Assembly: GCF_022835695.1 (NCBI RefSeq)
Contig: NZ_BQUV01000009.1
Span: 1 to 64,000 of the forward strand
DNA: 64,000 bases
Direction: 5' to 3'
Source of the DNA: Bradyrhizobium sp. Ce-3
GTDB lineage: Bacteria > Pseudomonadota > Alphaproteobacteria > Rhizobiales > Xanthobacteraceae
Both the position numbers and the translations under genes were made by a program. Within the stretch, counting starts at the first letter, position 1, and each line of letters starts with the position of its first letter. Under the pieces are notes generated by a model. The model saw only the letters and a program-made list of their open reading frames with translations, had not been told where the DNA came from and did not search any database. Positions 25,601 through 33,736 of the stretch are shown here, piece by piece.

Positions 25601-26866
25601 GTGAAGGTCCTGGTTCTCGGCAGTGGCGTGATCGGCGTCACCTCCGCCTATTATCTCGCGCGCGCCGGCCACGAGGTGACGGTGATCGACCGCCAGCCGA
25701 AGCCCGCGCTCGAAACCTCGTTCGCCAATGCCGGCGAGGTGTCGCCGGGCTATTCGTCGCCCTGGGCCGGCCCCGGCGTGCCGGTCAAGGCGGTGAAGTG
25801 GCTGTTGATGAAGCATGGCCCGCTGGTGATCCGCCCCAAGCTCGATCCCGTGATGTGGCTGTGGCTCTTGAAGATGCTGCGCAACTGCACCACGGCGCGC
25901 TACGCCGTGAACAAGAGCCGGATGATCCCGATCGCGGAATACAGCCGCGACTGCCTGCAGACGCTGCGCAGCGAGATCGGCATCAAATATGACGAGCGCG
26001 CGCGCGGCACGCTGCAGCTGTTTCGTTATCAATCGCAGCTCGATGGCACCGGCGACGACATCGCGGTGCTGAAGCAATACGGCGTGCCGTTCGAGGTGCT
26101 CGACCGCGACGGCTGCATCAAGGCCGAGCCGGCACTGGCCGGCGTGAAAGAGAAGTTCGCCGGTGGGCTGCGCCTGCCGCACGACGAGACCGGCGACTGC
26201 CACATGTTCACGCAGGCGCTGGCGCTGGAAGCCGAGAAGCTCGGCGTGCGCTTCAACTTCAATGTCGGCATCGACGGCTTGAACGCCGATGCCACCCGCA
26301 TCACCGGCGTTGCGACCAGCGCCGGCCTGATGACCGCCGATGCCTATGTGCTGGCGCTCGGCAGCTACTCGCCGCATCTGGTGCGGCCGCTCGGCATCTC
26401 GCTGCCGGTCTATCCGGTGAAGGGCTATTCGATCACGGTGCCGATCAAGGATGCGTCGGGCGCGCCGGAATCGACCGTGATGGACGAGAGCTACAAGGTC
26501 GCGATCACCCGGCTCGGCGATCGCATCCGGGTCGGCGGCACCGCCGAGATCTCGGGCTATTCGACCAAGCTCTACGCGGCGCGGCGCGCGACGCTGGATC
26601 ATTCGCTGACCGATCTGTTTCCGCGCGGCGGCGATCTTGCCAAGGCCACCTTCTGGTGCGGCCTGCGCCCGATGACGCCGGACGGGCCGCCGGTGATCGG
26701 CGCGACGCGCTTTGCCAATCTGCACCTCAACACCGGCCACGGCACGCTCGGCTGGACCATGGCCTGCGGCTCGGGCCGGGTGCTGGCGGACATGCTGTCA
26801 GGGAAGAAGCCCGAGATCGACACCAAGGAGCTGTCGATCAACCGCTACGATTACAGGTTCGGGTAG
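25601..26866 (+). CDS. dadA: D-amino acid dehydrogenase (DadA family)
   Basis: This FAD enzyme oxidatively deaminates D-amino acids and passes electrons to the quinone pool. The 421-aa protein starts [20 protein letters not shown] (dinucleotide-binding GxGxxG), then [20 protein letters not shown]. The C-terminal [40 protein letters not shown] is the DAO signature. The start is GTG 25601 with a GAGGAAAA ribosome site. It follows the aminotransferase gene and probably shares its physiology in D-amino acid or amine use. The exact substrate range is inference. Confidence 0.9.
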   Translation: MKVLVLGSGVIGVTSAYYLARAGHEVTVIDRQPKPALETSFANAGEVSPGYSSPWAGPGVPVKAVKWLLMKHGPLVIRPKLDPVMWLWLLKMLRNCTTARYAVNKSRMIPIAEYSRDCLQTLRSEIGIKYDERARGTLQLFRYQSQLDGTGDDIAVLKQYGVPFEVLDRDGCIKAEPALAGVKEKFAGGLRLPHDETGDCHMFTQALALEAEKLGVRFNFNVGIDGLNADATRITGVATSAGLMTADAYVLALGSYSPHLVRPLGISLPVYPVKGYSITVPIKDASGAPESTVMDESYKVAITRLGDRIRVGGTAEISGYSTKLYAARRATLDHSLTDLFPRGGDLAKATFWCGLRPMTPDGPPVIGATRFANLHLNTGHGTLGWTMACGSGRVLADMLSGKKPEIDTKELSINRYDYRFG

Positions 26867-26889
26867 GTCTCGTCGTCGCACGCGAATGG

Positions 26890-29800
26890 CTACTCGGCGG
26901 CGTTCTTCAACGGCGGTTCGGCATCGTCGTCCCGCTTCGTTGCCGTCCAGCTCGACAGCGCGTTCGAGAATCTGTCGAGATAGAGATACACGACCGGCGT
27001 GGTGAACAGGGTGAGCGCCTGGCTCACGATCAGGCCGCCGACCATCGCATAGCCGAGCGGCTGGCGGATTTCCGATCCCGTCCCGGTGCCCAGCATCAGC
27101 GGGACGCCGCCGAGCAGCGCCGCCATCGTCGTCATCATGATCGGGCGGAAGCGCAGCAGCGCCGCTTTCCGGATCGACTCATGCGGTGACAGATGTTCCT
27201 CGCGTTCCGCGGCGATCGCGAAGTCGACCATCATGATGCCGTTCTTCTTCACGATCCCGATCAGCAGGATGATGCCGATCAGCGCGATCAGGCTGAAATC
27301 GAACCCGAACGCCATCAGGATCGCCAGCGCGCCGACCCCGGCCGACGGCAGCGTGGACAGGATCGTGAGCGGGTGGATATAGCTTTCATAGAGGATGCCA
27401 AGGATCAGATAGACCACGACCAGCGCGGCCAGGATCAGCAGCGGCACCGAGCTGAGCGATTGCTGGAACGCCTGCGCGGTGCCCTGGAAGCTCGAGCTGA
27501 GCGTGGCCGGTGCGCCGAGATCGGCGACGGCGTTCTGGATCGCGTCGGTGGCCTGGCCGAGCGCCACGCCTTGGGCGAGGTTGAAACTGATCGTGGTCGC
27601 AGGAAACTGCCCCTGATGGGCGATCGCGAGCGGACGCACCGGAACCGTGGTCCATTTGCAGAACACCGAGAGCGGCACCTCGTCGCCCGTCGTCGGTGAT
27701 CTGATGTAGAGCTTGTTGAGCGTGTCGAGCTTGCCCTGCAATTCGGGGAGGATCTCGATGATGACGTGATAGCTGTTGAGCTGGGTGAAGTATTGCGTCA
27801 CCTGGCGCTGGCCGAACGCGTCGTACAGCGTGTCGTCGATCAGTTGCGGCTGGATGCCGAAGCGCGACGCGGTGTCGCGATCGATGGTCATCGTCAGCGT
27901 CGTCCCCTCGGTCTGCTGGTCGGTGGCGACGTCGCGCAATTGCGGCAAGGTCTTCATTCTGGCCAGAATCTTCGGCGCCCATTCGTTCAGCTCGGCGAGA
28001 TTGGCGTCCTGCAGGGTGTATTCGAACTGCGTCCGCGTGGCGCGGCCGCCGAGCCGGACGTCCTGCGACGCCTGCATGTAGAGGCGGGCTCCCTCGACCG
28101 CCTCGAGCTTCGGCCGCAGCCGCGCGATGATCTGCTCCGCGCTGGCTTCGCGCTCCTCGCGCGGCTTCAGCGTGATGTACATTCGGCCGGAATTCAGCGC
28201 GGTGCCGCCGCCGCCGATGAACTCGGCCATGCTGTCCACCGCGGGATCGGCCCGGACGATCCGGCTGAGCTCCTCCTGATGCTGCTTCATGTCGGCAAAC
28301 GAGATGTCCTGGGCCATCTCCGACACCGCGTTCAAGAAGCCGTTGTCCTGTTGCGGGAAGAATCCCTTGGGGATGATCACGAACAGATAGACCGACAGCG
28401 CCAGCGTCGCGAAGAAGATGCACAGCGTGGTCCGGCTCCAGCGCAACGCCAGATCGAGCCCGCGTTCATAGCCATGCAGCATCCGGTCGAATGCCGCCTC
28501 GCTCCATTGGTAAATCCGGCCGTGCCGGGTTTCGCCATGCGCGCGCAGGAAACGCGATGCCATCATCGGCGTCAGCGTCAGCGACACCACCAGCGAGACG
28601 AAGATCGCCATCGCCAGCGTCACCGCAAATTCGCGGAACAGCCTGCCGATCACGCCGCCCATCAGCAGCAGCGGGATCAGCACCGCGACAAGCGAGATAC
28701 TGATCGACAGGATCGTGAAGCCGATCTCGCCGGCACCGCGCAGGGCCGCGGCCAGCGGCCGCTCGCCCTGCTCGACATATCGCGTGATGTTCTCCAGCAT
28801 GACGATGGCGTCGTCGACCACGAAGCCGACCGCGATCGTCAGCGCCATCAGCGACAAATTGTCGAGTGTGTAGCCGAACACCCACATCAGCGCGCAGGCC
28901 CCGAGCAGGGCGAGCGGCACGGTGACGGCTGGGATCACCGTGGCCCAGAAGCTGCGCAGGAAGATGAAGATGACCATCACGACCAGCACGATGGTGATCA
29001 GCAGCGTGATCTGCACGTCCTCGACGGCGGCACGGATCGTCAACGTCCGGTCGCTGATGATCTTGATCTTGATGGCGGGCGGGATGGCGGCAATCAGCCT
29101 CGGAAGCTGCGCCTTGATCCGGTCGACCGTGCCGATGACGTTGGCGCCGGGCTGCTTGAAGATGACGAGGAACACGCCGCGTTTGCCGTCCGCCCAGGCG
29201 GCCTGCTTCATGTCTTCCGGCCCCGCGACGGCCTGGCCGATGTCGCGGATCCGCAACGGGCCGCCGTTGCGGTAGGCGACGATGACGTCATTCCAGTCCT
29301 TGGCCTCCGTGAGCTGATCGTTGGCGTAGATCGTGTAGGCGCGGCTCGTGCCGTCGATGTTGCCCTTCGGACTGTCGACGGTCGTGATGGCGATCTGGCC
29401 GCGGATGTCCTCCAGCGACAGTCCCTTGGCGACCAGCTTGGCGGGATCGATCTGGACGCGGATCGCGGGCTTCTGCTGGCCGCCGATGAACACTTGGGCG
29501 ACGCCGGAGATCTGACTGATCTGCTGCCCGAGCTGGGCGTCCACGGCATCGCTCACCCTGATCAGCGGCAAAGTATCCGAGGTCGCCGACAGCAGCAGGA
29601 TCGGCGAGTCCGCCGGATTGATCTTGCGATAGGTCGGCGGCGACGGCAGGTTCTTGGGCAGCTGGCCGCCCGCGGCATTGATCGCGGCCTGGATGTCGTT
29701 GGCGGCGCCGTCGATGTTGCGGTTCAGGTCGAACTGGATGGTGACCGCGGTCGACCCGAGCGAGCTCGTCGAGGTCATCTGCGCGATGCCGGGAATCTGC

Positions 29801-30021
29801 GCGAATTGCCGCTCCAGCGGCTGCGCGACCGAGGAGGCCATGGTTTCCGGGCTGGCGCCGGGCAGGCTGGCCGAGATCTGGATAGTCGGAAAGTCGACCT
29901 GCGGCAGCGGCGCGACCGGCAGCAGCGGATAGGCGACCATGCCGACGAACAGAATGCCGGCCATCAGCAGCGAGGTGCCAATCGGGTAGCGGATAAACGG
30001 AGATGAGATGCTCTCGTTCAT
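26890..30021 (-). CDS. RND efflux permease, HAE1 family (MdtB/MdtC/MuxB-like)
   Basis: The 1043-aa protein has the RND layout: helix 1 (SLLMAGILFVGMVAYPLLP), a large periplasmic loop, helices 2-6 and a second loop with helices 8-12. The proton-relay Asp pair is in helix 4 (VGFVVDDAIVMLENI). PQVDFPTIQISASLPGASPETMA and GFFPQQDNG match the MdtB/MdtC subgroup. ATG 30021 gives the family-typical N-terminus MNESISSPFIRYPIGTSL. Unusually, no membrane-fusion protein or outer-membrane channel gene is adjacent on either side. It must borrow partners encoded elsewhere or be a relic. Confidence 0.93.
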   Translation of the reverse strand: MNESISSPFIRYPIGTSLLMAGILFVGMVAYPLLPVAPLPQVDFPTIQISASLPGASPETMASSVAQPLERQFAQIPGIAQMTSTSSLGSTAVTIQFDLNRNIDGAANDIQAAINAAGGQLPKNLPSPPTYRKINPADSPILLLSATSDTLPLIRVSDAVDAQLGQQISQISGVAQVFIGGQQKPAIRVQIDPAKLVAKGLSLEDIRGQIAITTVDSPKGNIDGTSRAYTIYANDQLTEAKDWNDVIVAYRNGGPLRIRDIGQAVAGPEDMKQAAWADGKRGVFLVIFKQPGANVIGTVDRIKAQLPRLIAAIPPAIKIKIISDRTLTIRAAVEDVQITLLITIVLVVMVIFIFLRSFWATVIPAVTVPLALLGACALMWVFGYTLDNLSLMALTIAVGFVVDDAIVMLENITRYVEQGERPLAAALRGAGEIGFTILSISISLVAVLIPLLLMGGVIGRLFREFAVTLAMAIFVSLVVSLTLTPMMASRFLRAHGETRHGRIYQWSEAAFDRMLHGYERGLDLALRWSRTTLCIFFATLALSVYLFVIIPKGFFPQQDNGFLNAVSEMAQDISFADMKQHQEELSRIVRADPAVDSMAEFIGGGGTALNSGRMYITLKPREEREASAEQIIARLRPKLEAVEGARLYMQASQDVRLGGRATRTQFEYTLQDANLAELNEWAPKILARMKTLPQLRDVATDQQTEGTTLTMTIDRDTASRFGIQPQLIDDTLYDAFGQRQVTQYFTQLNSYHVIIEILPELQGKLDTLNKLYIRSPTTGDEVPLSVFCKWTTVPVRPLAIAHQGQFPATTISFNLAQGVALGQATDAIQNAVADLGAPATLSSSFQGTAQAFQQSLSSVPLLILAALVVVYLILGILYESYIHPLTILSTLPSAGVGALAILMAFGFDFSLIALIGIILLIGIVKKNGIMMVDFAIAAEREEHLSPHESIRKAALLRFRPIMMTTMAALLGGVPLMLGTGTGSEIRQPLGYAMVGGLIVSQALTLFTTPVVYLYLDRFSNALSSWTATKRDDDAEPPLKNAAE

Positions 30022-30605
30022 TTCTGCAATCCAAATGAACGGCAGGCGCATCTTTTCCCGAACGCCGGGAGTCTTGCTCGAAAGCTCGAGCGCGAACGCG
30101 CGTTTTCCTCGCCATGGCCAATCGGCAGATCGCGGAGGTGGTCTCCGCGTCTACCTGTTTTTTGCCAGCATACCCATTGTTGCGGACGGCACGCGAATGG
30201 AAACGTCGGATGCCCCATTCGACCTTCGTTCAATTGCCGGAATTGGTGCGACCAAAACGTGTCCTTCGTCAAATATATCTGCTTACGATATATTTGTGAG
30301 CTGGGGCGCTTCGTTCGATCTTCTTCGCGGCGCAGCGGGGCATTGCGAAAAGCCCGGCACGATGGCCGGGCTGGATCGCAAATATTCATTCCGCATTGGC
30401 AATGCCGCCATCTAGCGCGATCGTCGCCGTCTACTCTGTGCGCTTCCGCACATTGCCCGCAGCCCTATGCGGCGCTTATGCCGCGGAGCCCGCAGCGCTC
30501 TCGAATTCATATCCCGCCCCGAAGATATTGAGCCCGATTGAAGCGCCTCCGGCGGCAAGCCAGGGCTTGTTCGAATGCGTGAGCGCGAACCGAACAGGTG
30601 ATGTC
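30022..30605. other. Gene-poor stretch with an 8-bp dyad and a hairpin
   Basis: No coding frame is convincing over 584 bases. A perfect dyad AAATATAT-N9-ATATATTT lies at 30271-30295 in an AT-rich pocket. AGCCCGGC (30351) and GCCGGGCT (30365) form an 8-bp hairpin, followed on the minus strand by TTTT, so it may end a minus-strand transcript. The upstream half presumably carries the promoter of the RND gene. Confidence 0.45.
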
Positions 30606-31049
30606 ATGTCTTCGCTTGAATTTACGACCGGCGACAGGATCCTCGAGCCGATGATCGCGCTGGCCGGCTGCTCGACGCAGCAGTGGATCGTCGTCGCCGG
30701 CGCGAAGAGCATGGAATTGATGTTCGAGCTGCACCGGCGCGGCTATGCGCGCGCGGCGGCGTCGGGCAATTGCGGCCGCCCCGCCGGCCAGTACGATGTC
30801 GCGCTGGTCGATTGGCGACGCCGTACGCTTCACGCCCTGGAGCCGGCCTTGGACTGGTTGACGAATTTCCTCAGCGCCCGCGCGGTGCTGGTGGTCTGGG
30901 TCGACGCGCAGAAGGCCTCGGCCAACCAGAGCCTGCGCGGGGCGCTGGAGCGGCGCGGCTTCGTCGTCGAGCAGGGCATCGTGCATCAATACGGTTGCGC
31001 GCTGTCGGCGCGGCGGTCGCAGGCTCACCCGCTGCAGCTTGCGGCCTGA
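30606..31049 (+). CDS. Hypothetical protein, possible degenerate methyltransferase fold
   Basis: The 147-aa protein begins MSSLEFTTGDRILEPMIALAG. It shows alternating beta/alpha segments QWIVVAGAKSMELMFELHRRGY, DVALVDWR, AVLVVWVD and GALERRGFVVEQGI, like a shortened Rossmann methyltransferase without the Gly-rich SAM loop. The function is unknown. An AGGTGA site precedes ATG 30606. The open frame extends back to 30396, but that part looks non-coding. A 61-aa gene follows 53 bases downstream. Confidence 0.7.
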   Translation: MSSLEFTTGDRILEPMIALAGCSTQQWIVVAGAKSMELMFELHRRGYARAAASGNCGRPAGQYDVALVDWRRRTLHALEPALDWLTNFLSARAVLVVWVDAQKASANQSLRGALERRGFVVEQGIVHQYGCALSARRSQAHPLQLAA

Positions 31050-31102
31050 CGCGCTGCCGATGGCGCGACCGCGACCGCCGCTGGTCTTGAAGGGAAATCC
31101 AG

Positions 31103-31288
31103 ATGTCCAAGGTCCGACGCGCGGTGATCCGCGAATGGATGTTGCTGGCGCGCGAGAGGCGGCAATCCAGCGAACAGGCCGCCACCTTCGCAACGGCGGC
31201 GCTGCAGCGCCACGCCCTGCCGCGCAGCCGGCGAGCGCCGCACGCGATCATCATGCGGTGGCTGCGGCCCCGCACTGGGCGACCTTGA
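31103..31288 (+). CDS. Small basic hypothetical protein (61 aa)
   Basis: MSKVRRAVIREWMLLARERR opens an Arg-rich, probably all-helical protein ending APHAIIMRWLRPRTGRP. A good AAGGGAAA ribosome site precedes ATG 31103. It follows the 147-aa gene on the same strand, so the two may be cotranscribed. I recall similar small basic proteins in Bradyrhizobium, of no known role. The high charge suggests nucleic-acid or ribosome contact, which is speculation. Confidence 0.65.
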   Translation: MSKVRRAVIREWMLLARERRQSSEQAATFATAALQRHALPRSRRAPHAIIMRWLRPRTGRP

Positions 31289-31321
31289 TTTCAGCGCGAC
31301 GGCGGGCGACCGGCCTCGACG

Positions 31322-31395
31322 GCATAGCCCGGATGAGCGACGCGATATCCGGGGCCGCTGGTCCCGCATGTTGCTGCGCTCATGCGAGCTACGAT
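31322..31395. repeat. Palindromic intergenic repeat, family H
   Basis: The element contains TAGCCCGGATGAGCGACGCG, ATATCCGGGGCCGC, then CCCGCATGTTGCTGCGCTCA and GCTACG at its end. This is the layout of a common Bradyrhizobium palindromic repeat. It lies between the convergent 61-aa and TetR genes, and its right end supplies the TetR stop codon. Confidence 0.75.
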
Positions 31396-32039
31396 GGCGA
31401 GCGTGACGGCTTTGAGGTGACCTTCTTCGCAGGCTTTGCCGTGGCTGCCGCCTTGGCTGGCGGCTGCACCCGCAAGCCGTCGACGAACACATCCAGCAGC
31501 CGGAGCGCCGTGGTCTGCCAGCCCGGCTGGTCGTGCATGTAGCACATGCCGATCAACGCACGCAGCACGTCCTCGGCGCTGATGTCGCTGCGGATCGCGC
31601 CGGCGGCGACGGCGCGTGCGAGCAGGGTGCCGATCGCCTTGGTCAGGCGATCGAACGAATAGGCGTGCAGCTCGCTCGAGCCGGCCGCGACCAGCGCGAG
31701 CGCTGCGACCATGCCCTTCTTGGTGGCGACGAATTGCACATTGGCGCGCAGCCAGCGCCGCAGCGCCGCGACCGGCTCGGGTGCGTTCTGCAACTGCTCG
31801 GCCAGGTCGCCGAGCTGCTCGACCTCGCGGCGATAGACCGCCTCATACAGCGCCTCGCGGGTCGGGAAATGGCGATACAGCGTGCCGATGCCGACGCCGG
31901 CATGGCGCGCGACGGCCTCCAGGCTCGCCTCGCTGCCGCCGGCCGAGAACACGGCCTTGGCCGCTGCCAGCACGCGCTCACGGTTGCGCACCGCGTCGGC
32001 GCGCGGCTTGCGGACAATTTCTGGTGATGACCCGGCCAT
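31389..32039 (-). CDS. TetR/AcrR family transcriptional regulator
   Basis: The 216-aa protein has a TetR DNA-binding domain (residues 18-63, RERVLAAAKAVFSAGGSEASLEAVARHAGVGIGTLYRHFPTREALYEAVY), a helical ligand domain, and a Lys/Pro/Ala-rich tail (KAAATAKPAKKVTSKPSRSPS). It is divergent from the molybdenum aldehyde oxidoreductase genes. A perfect ACGGAGG-N3-CCTCCGT palindrome sits in their shared promoter. This is the likely operator. Its last codons and stop are formed by a family H repeat. Confidence 0.92.
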   Translation of the reverse strand: MAGSSPEIVRKPRADAVRNRERVLAAAKAVFSAGGSEASLEAVARHAGVGIGTLYRHFPTREALYEAVYRREVEQLGDLAEQLQNAPEPVAALRRWLRANVQFVATKKGMVAALALVAAGSSELHAYSFDRLTKAIGTLLARAVAAGAIRSDISAEDVLRALIGMCYMHDQPGWQTTALRLLDVFVDGLRVQPPAKAAATAKPAKKVTSKPSRSPS

Positions 32040-32061
32040 TCCTTTTTCTTCTCACCCTCCC

Positions 32062-32089
32062 TTGTAAACGGAGGATGCCTCCGTATATG
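32062..32089 (+). promoter_or_regulatory. Promoter with embedded TetR operator, for paoABC
   Basis: TTGTAA (-35, 32062-32067) and TATATG (-10, 32084-32089) flank ACGGAGG-ATG-CCTCCGT at 32068-32084, a perfect 7-bp-arm palindrome that fills the spacer. A dimer bound there would block RNA polymerase. The transcript would start near 32097, about 95 bases before paoA. Confidence 0.65.
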
Positions 32090-32192
32090 GCGACCAGCAC
32101 CGGGCCTGACAAGGCGCGCCGATCATGCATCGGCGGCCACGGGTTCGCGTTGCCTCGATTCAACCCCGACCATACACGGATCGGAGCCCCGC

Positions 32193-32690
32193 ATGAATCT
32201 TCCACTCAGTCTCACCATCAACGGCGTCCGCCGGGAAATTGTCCTCGACGACCCCCGCGTGACCCTGCTCGACCTGCTGCGCGAGCGGCTCGACCTCACC
32301 GGAACCAAGAAGGGATGTGACCGCGGCCAGTGCGGCGCGTGCACCGTCCTGGTCGACGGCCGCCGCATCAACTCCTGTCTCGCGCTGGCGATCAGTCATG
32401 ACGGCGCCGAGATCACCACGATCGAAGGCGTCGGGCACGGCGGCGAGCTGCATCCGGTGCAGGCCGCCTTCATCGCCCATGACGGCTTCCAGTGCGGCTT
32501 CTGCACCCCGGGCCAGATCATGAGCGGCATCGGCCTGATCCAGGAAGGCCAGGCGGGCGACGATCCCGAGCGGGTGCGCGAATGCATGAGCGGCAATCTC
32601 TGCCGCTGCGGCGCCTATCAGGGGATCACCGAAGCCGTGCTCGAGGCCCAATCCAACATGACCGCCAGCAAGCAGAGGCGCTCCGCATGA
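32193..32690 (+). CDS. paoA: Aldehyde oxidoreductase [2Fe-2S] subunit (PaoA/YagT-like)
   Basis: The 165-aa electron-transfer subunit of a molybdenum hydroxylase carries two [2Fe-2S] clusters. The N-terminal plant-type cluster uses C42, C47, C50 and C62 (GCDRGQCGAC). The second uses C101, C104, C137 and C139 (CGFC and CRC). There is no twin-arginine leader, unlike E. coli PaoA, so it is presumably cytoplasmic. Its ATGA end overlaps the next gene, which shows translational coupling. The complex oxidises aldehydes or N-heterocycles to acids or hydroxylated products. Confidence 0.92.
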   Translation: MNLPLSLTINGVRREIVLDDPRVTLLDLLRERLDLTGTKKGCDRGQCGACTVLVDGRRINSCLALAISHDGAEITTIEGVGHGGELHPVQAAFIAHDGFQCGFCTPGQIMSGIGLIQEGQAGDDPERVRECMSGNLCRCGAYQGITEAVLEAQSNMTASKQRRSA

Positions 32691-33733
32691 TGAACTTCGA
32701 TTATGTCAGGCCGGCCAATGTCGCGGACGCGATCGCGGCGGCATCCGAGAAGGGCGCGAGCTATCTCGCCTCCGGCACCAATCTGCTCGACCTGATGAAG
32801 GGCGGCGTCAGCCGGCCGAGCCGTCTCGTCGACGTCACGCGGCTGCCCGGGCTCGACCGCATCGAGCGTCTCGCCGACGGCAGCCTGCGCATCGGCACGC
32901 TGGTGCGCAATGCCGATCTGGCGCATGACGCCGAGTTCGCGCGCACCTATCCCGCGGTCGCCGAGGCTCTGCTGTCGGGCGCATCCGCCCAGCTGCGCAA
33001 TGCCGCGACCGTCGGCGGCAATCTGATGCAGCGGACGCGCTGCGCCTATTTCTATGATGCCGGCAGCGCCTGCAACCGGCGCTGGCCGGGCGCCGGCTGC
33101 GACGCGCTGCAGGGCGAGAACCGCCTGCACGCGGTGCTCGGCTGGAGCGAGGGCTGCATCGCGACCCATCCGTCGGATTTCTGCGTGCCGCTGGTCGCGC
33201 TTGATGCCATCGTCGAGATCGAGGGCAAAAGCGGCCGGCGCGAGCTGCCGCTGGAGGCGCTGCATCGGCTGCCCGGCGAGACGCCGGAGCGCGAGACCGC
33301 GCTGGAGCGCGGCGACCTGATCGTCGCGCTGCGGCTGCCGGCCGAGGCGAAAGACTTCGCCGGCCATGCCCGCTACGTCAAGGTGCGCGAGCGGACGTCG
33401 TATGCCTTTGCCGTGGTCTCGGCCGCAGCCGCCTTGCGCATCGAGCACGGCAAGATCCGCGAGGCGCGGCTTGGGCTCGGCGGCGTCGCCGCCAAGCCGT
33501 GGCGCGCGCGCGAGGCCGAGCAGGTGCTCGCAGGCGCCGCGCCGGATGCAGCGGTTTACAGTGAGGCTGCGCGCGCCGCGCTGTCAGACGCAAAACCGTC
33601 CGGCGACAACGCCTTCAAGATCGAGCTCGCGCAGCGCATTCTCGTGCGCGCGCTCACCCTTGCCGCCGCAGGCACGCCGGATCGCATCCCCGCGCTGCCC
33701 GGCTCTCCCTTCTCGTCCGTTGCAGGAGCGTAA
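32687..33733 (+). CDS. paoB: Aldehyde oxidoreductase FAD-binding subunit (PaoB/YagS-like)
   Basis: The 348-aa protein is the FAD_binding_5 and CO_deh_flav_C subunit (YLASGTNLLDLMKGG and ATVGGNLMQRTRC). It also has the PaoB-type insertion with C119, C129, C138 and C157 (CAYFYDAGSACNRRWPGAGC then EGCIATHPSD), which in E. coli PaoB holds an extra [4Fe-4S] cluster. This separates it from ordinary xanthine dehydrogenase subunits. It starts at ATG 32687, overlapping the paoA stop by four bases. A second ATG follows at once. Confidence 0.92.
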   Translation: MMNFDYVRPANVADAIAAASEKGASYLASGTNLLDLMKGGVSRPSRLVDVTRLPGLDRIERLADGSLRIGTLVRNADLAHDAEFARTYPAVAEALLSGASAQLRNAATVGGNLMQRTRCAYFYDAGSACNRRWPGAGCDALQGENRLHAVLGWSEGCIATHPSDFCVPLVALDAIVEIEGKSGRRELPLEALHRLPGETPERETALERGDLIVALRLPAEAKDFAGHARYVKVRERTSYAFAVVSAAAALRIEHGKIREARLGLGGVAAKPWRAREAEQVLAGAAPDAAVYSEAARAALSDAKPSGDNAFKIELAQRILVRALTLAAAGTPDRIPALPGSPFSSVAGA

Positions 33734-33736
33734 CGC

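Noticed and set aside
27766-30006. A 746-codon open frame opposite the RND permease
   Set aside because: It lies wholly within the RND gene on the other strand and has artefact composition rich in Arg, Asp, Gln and His.
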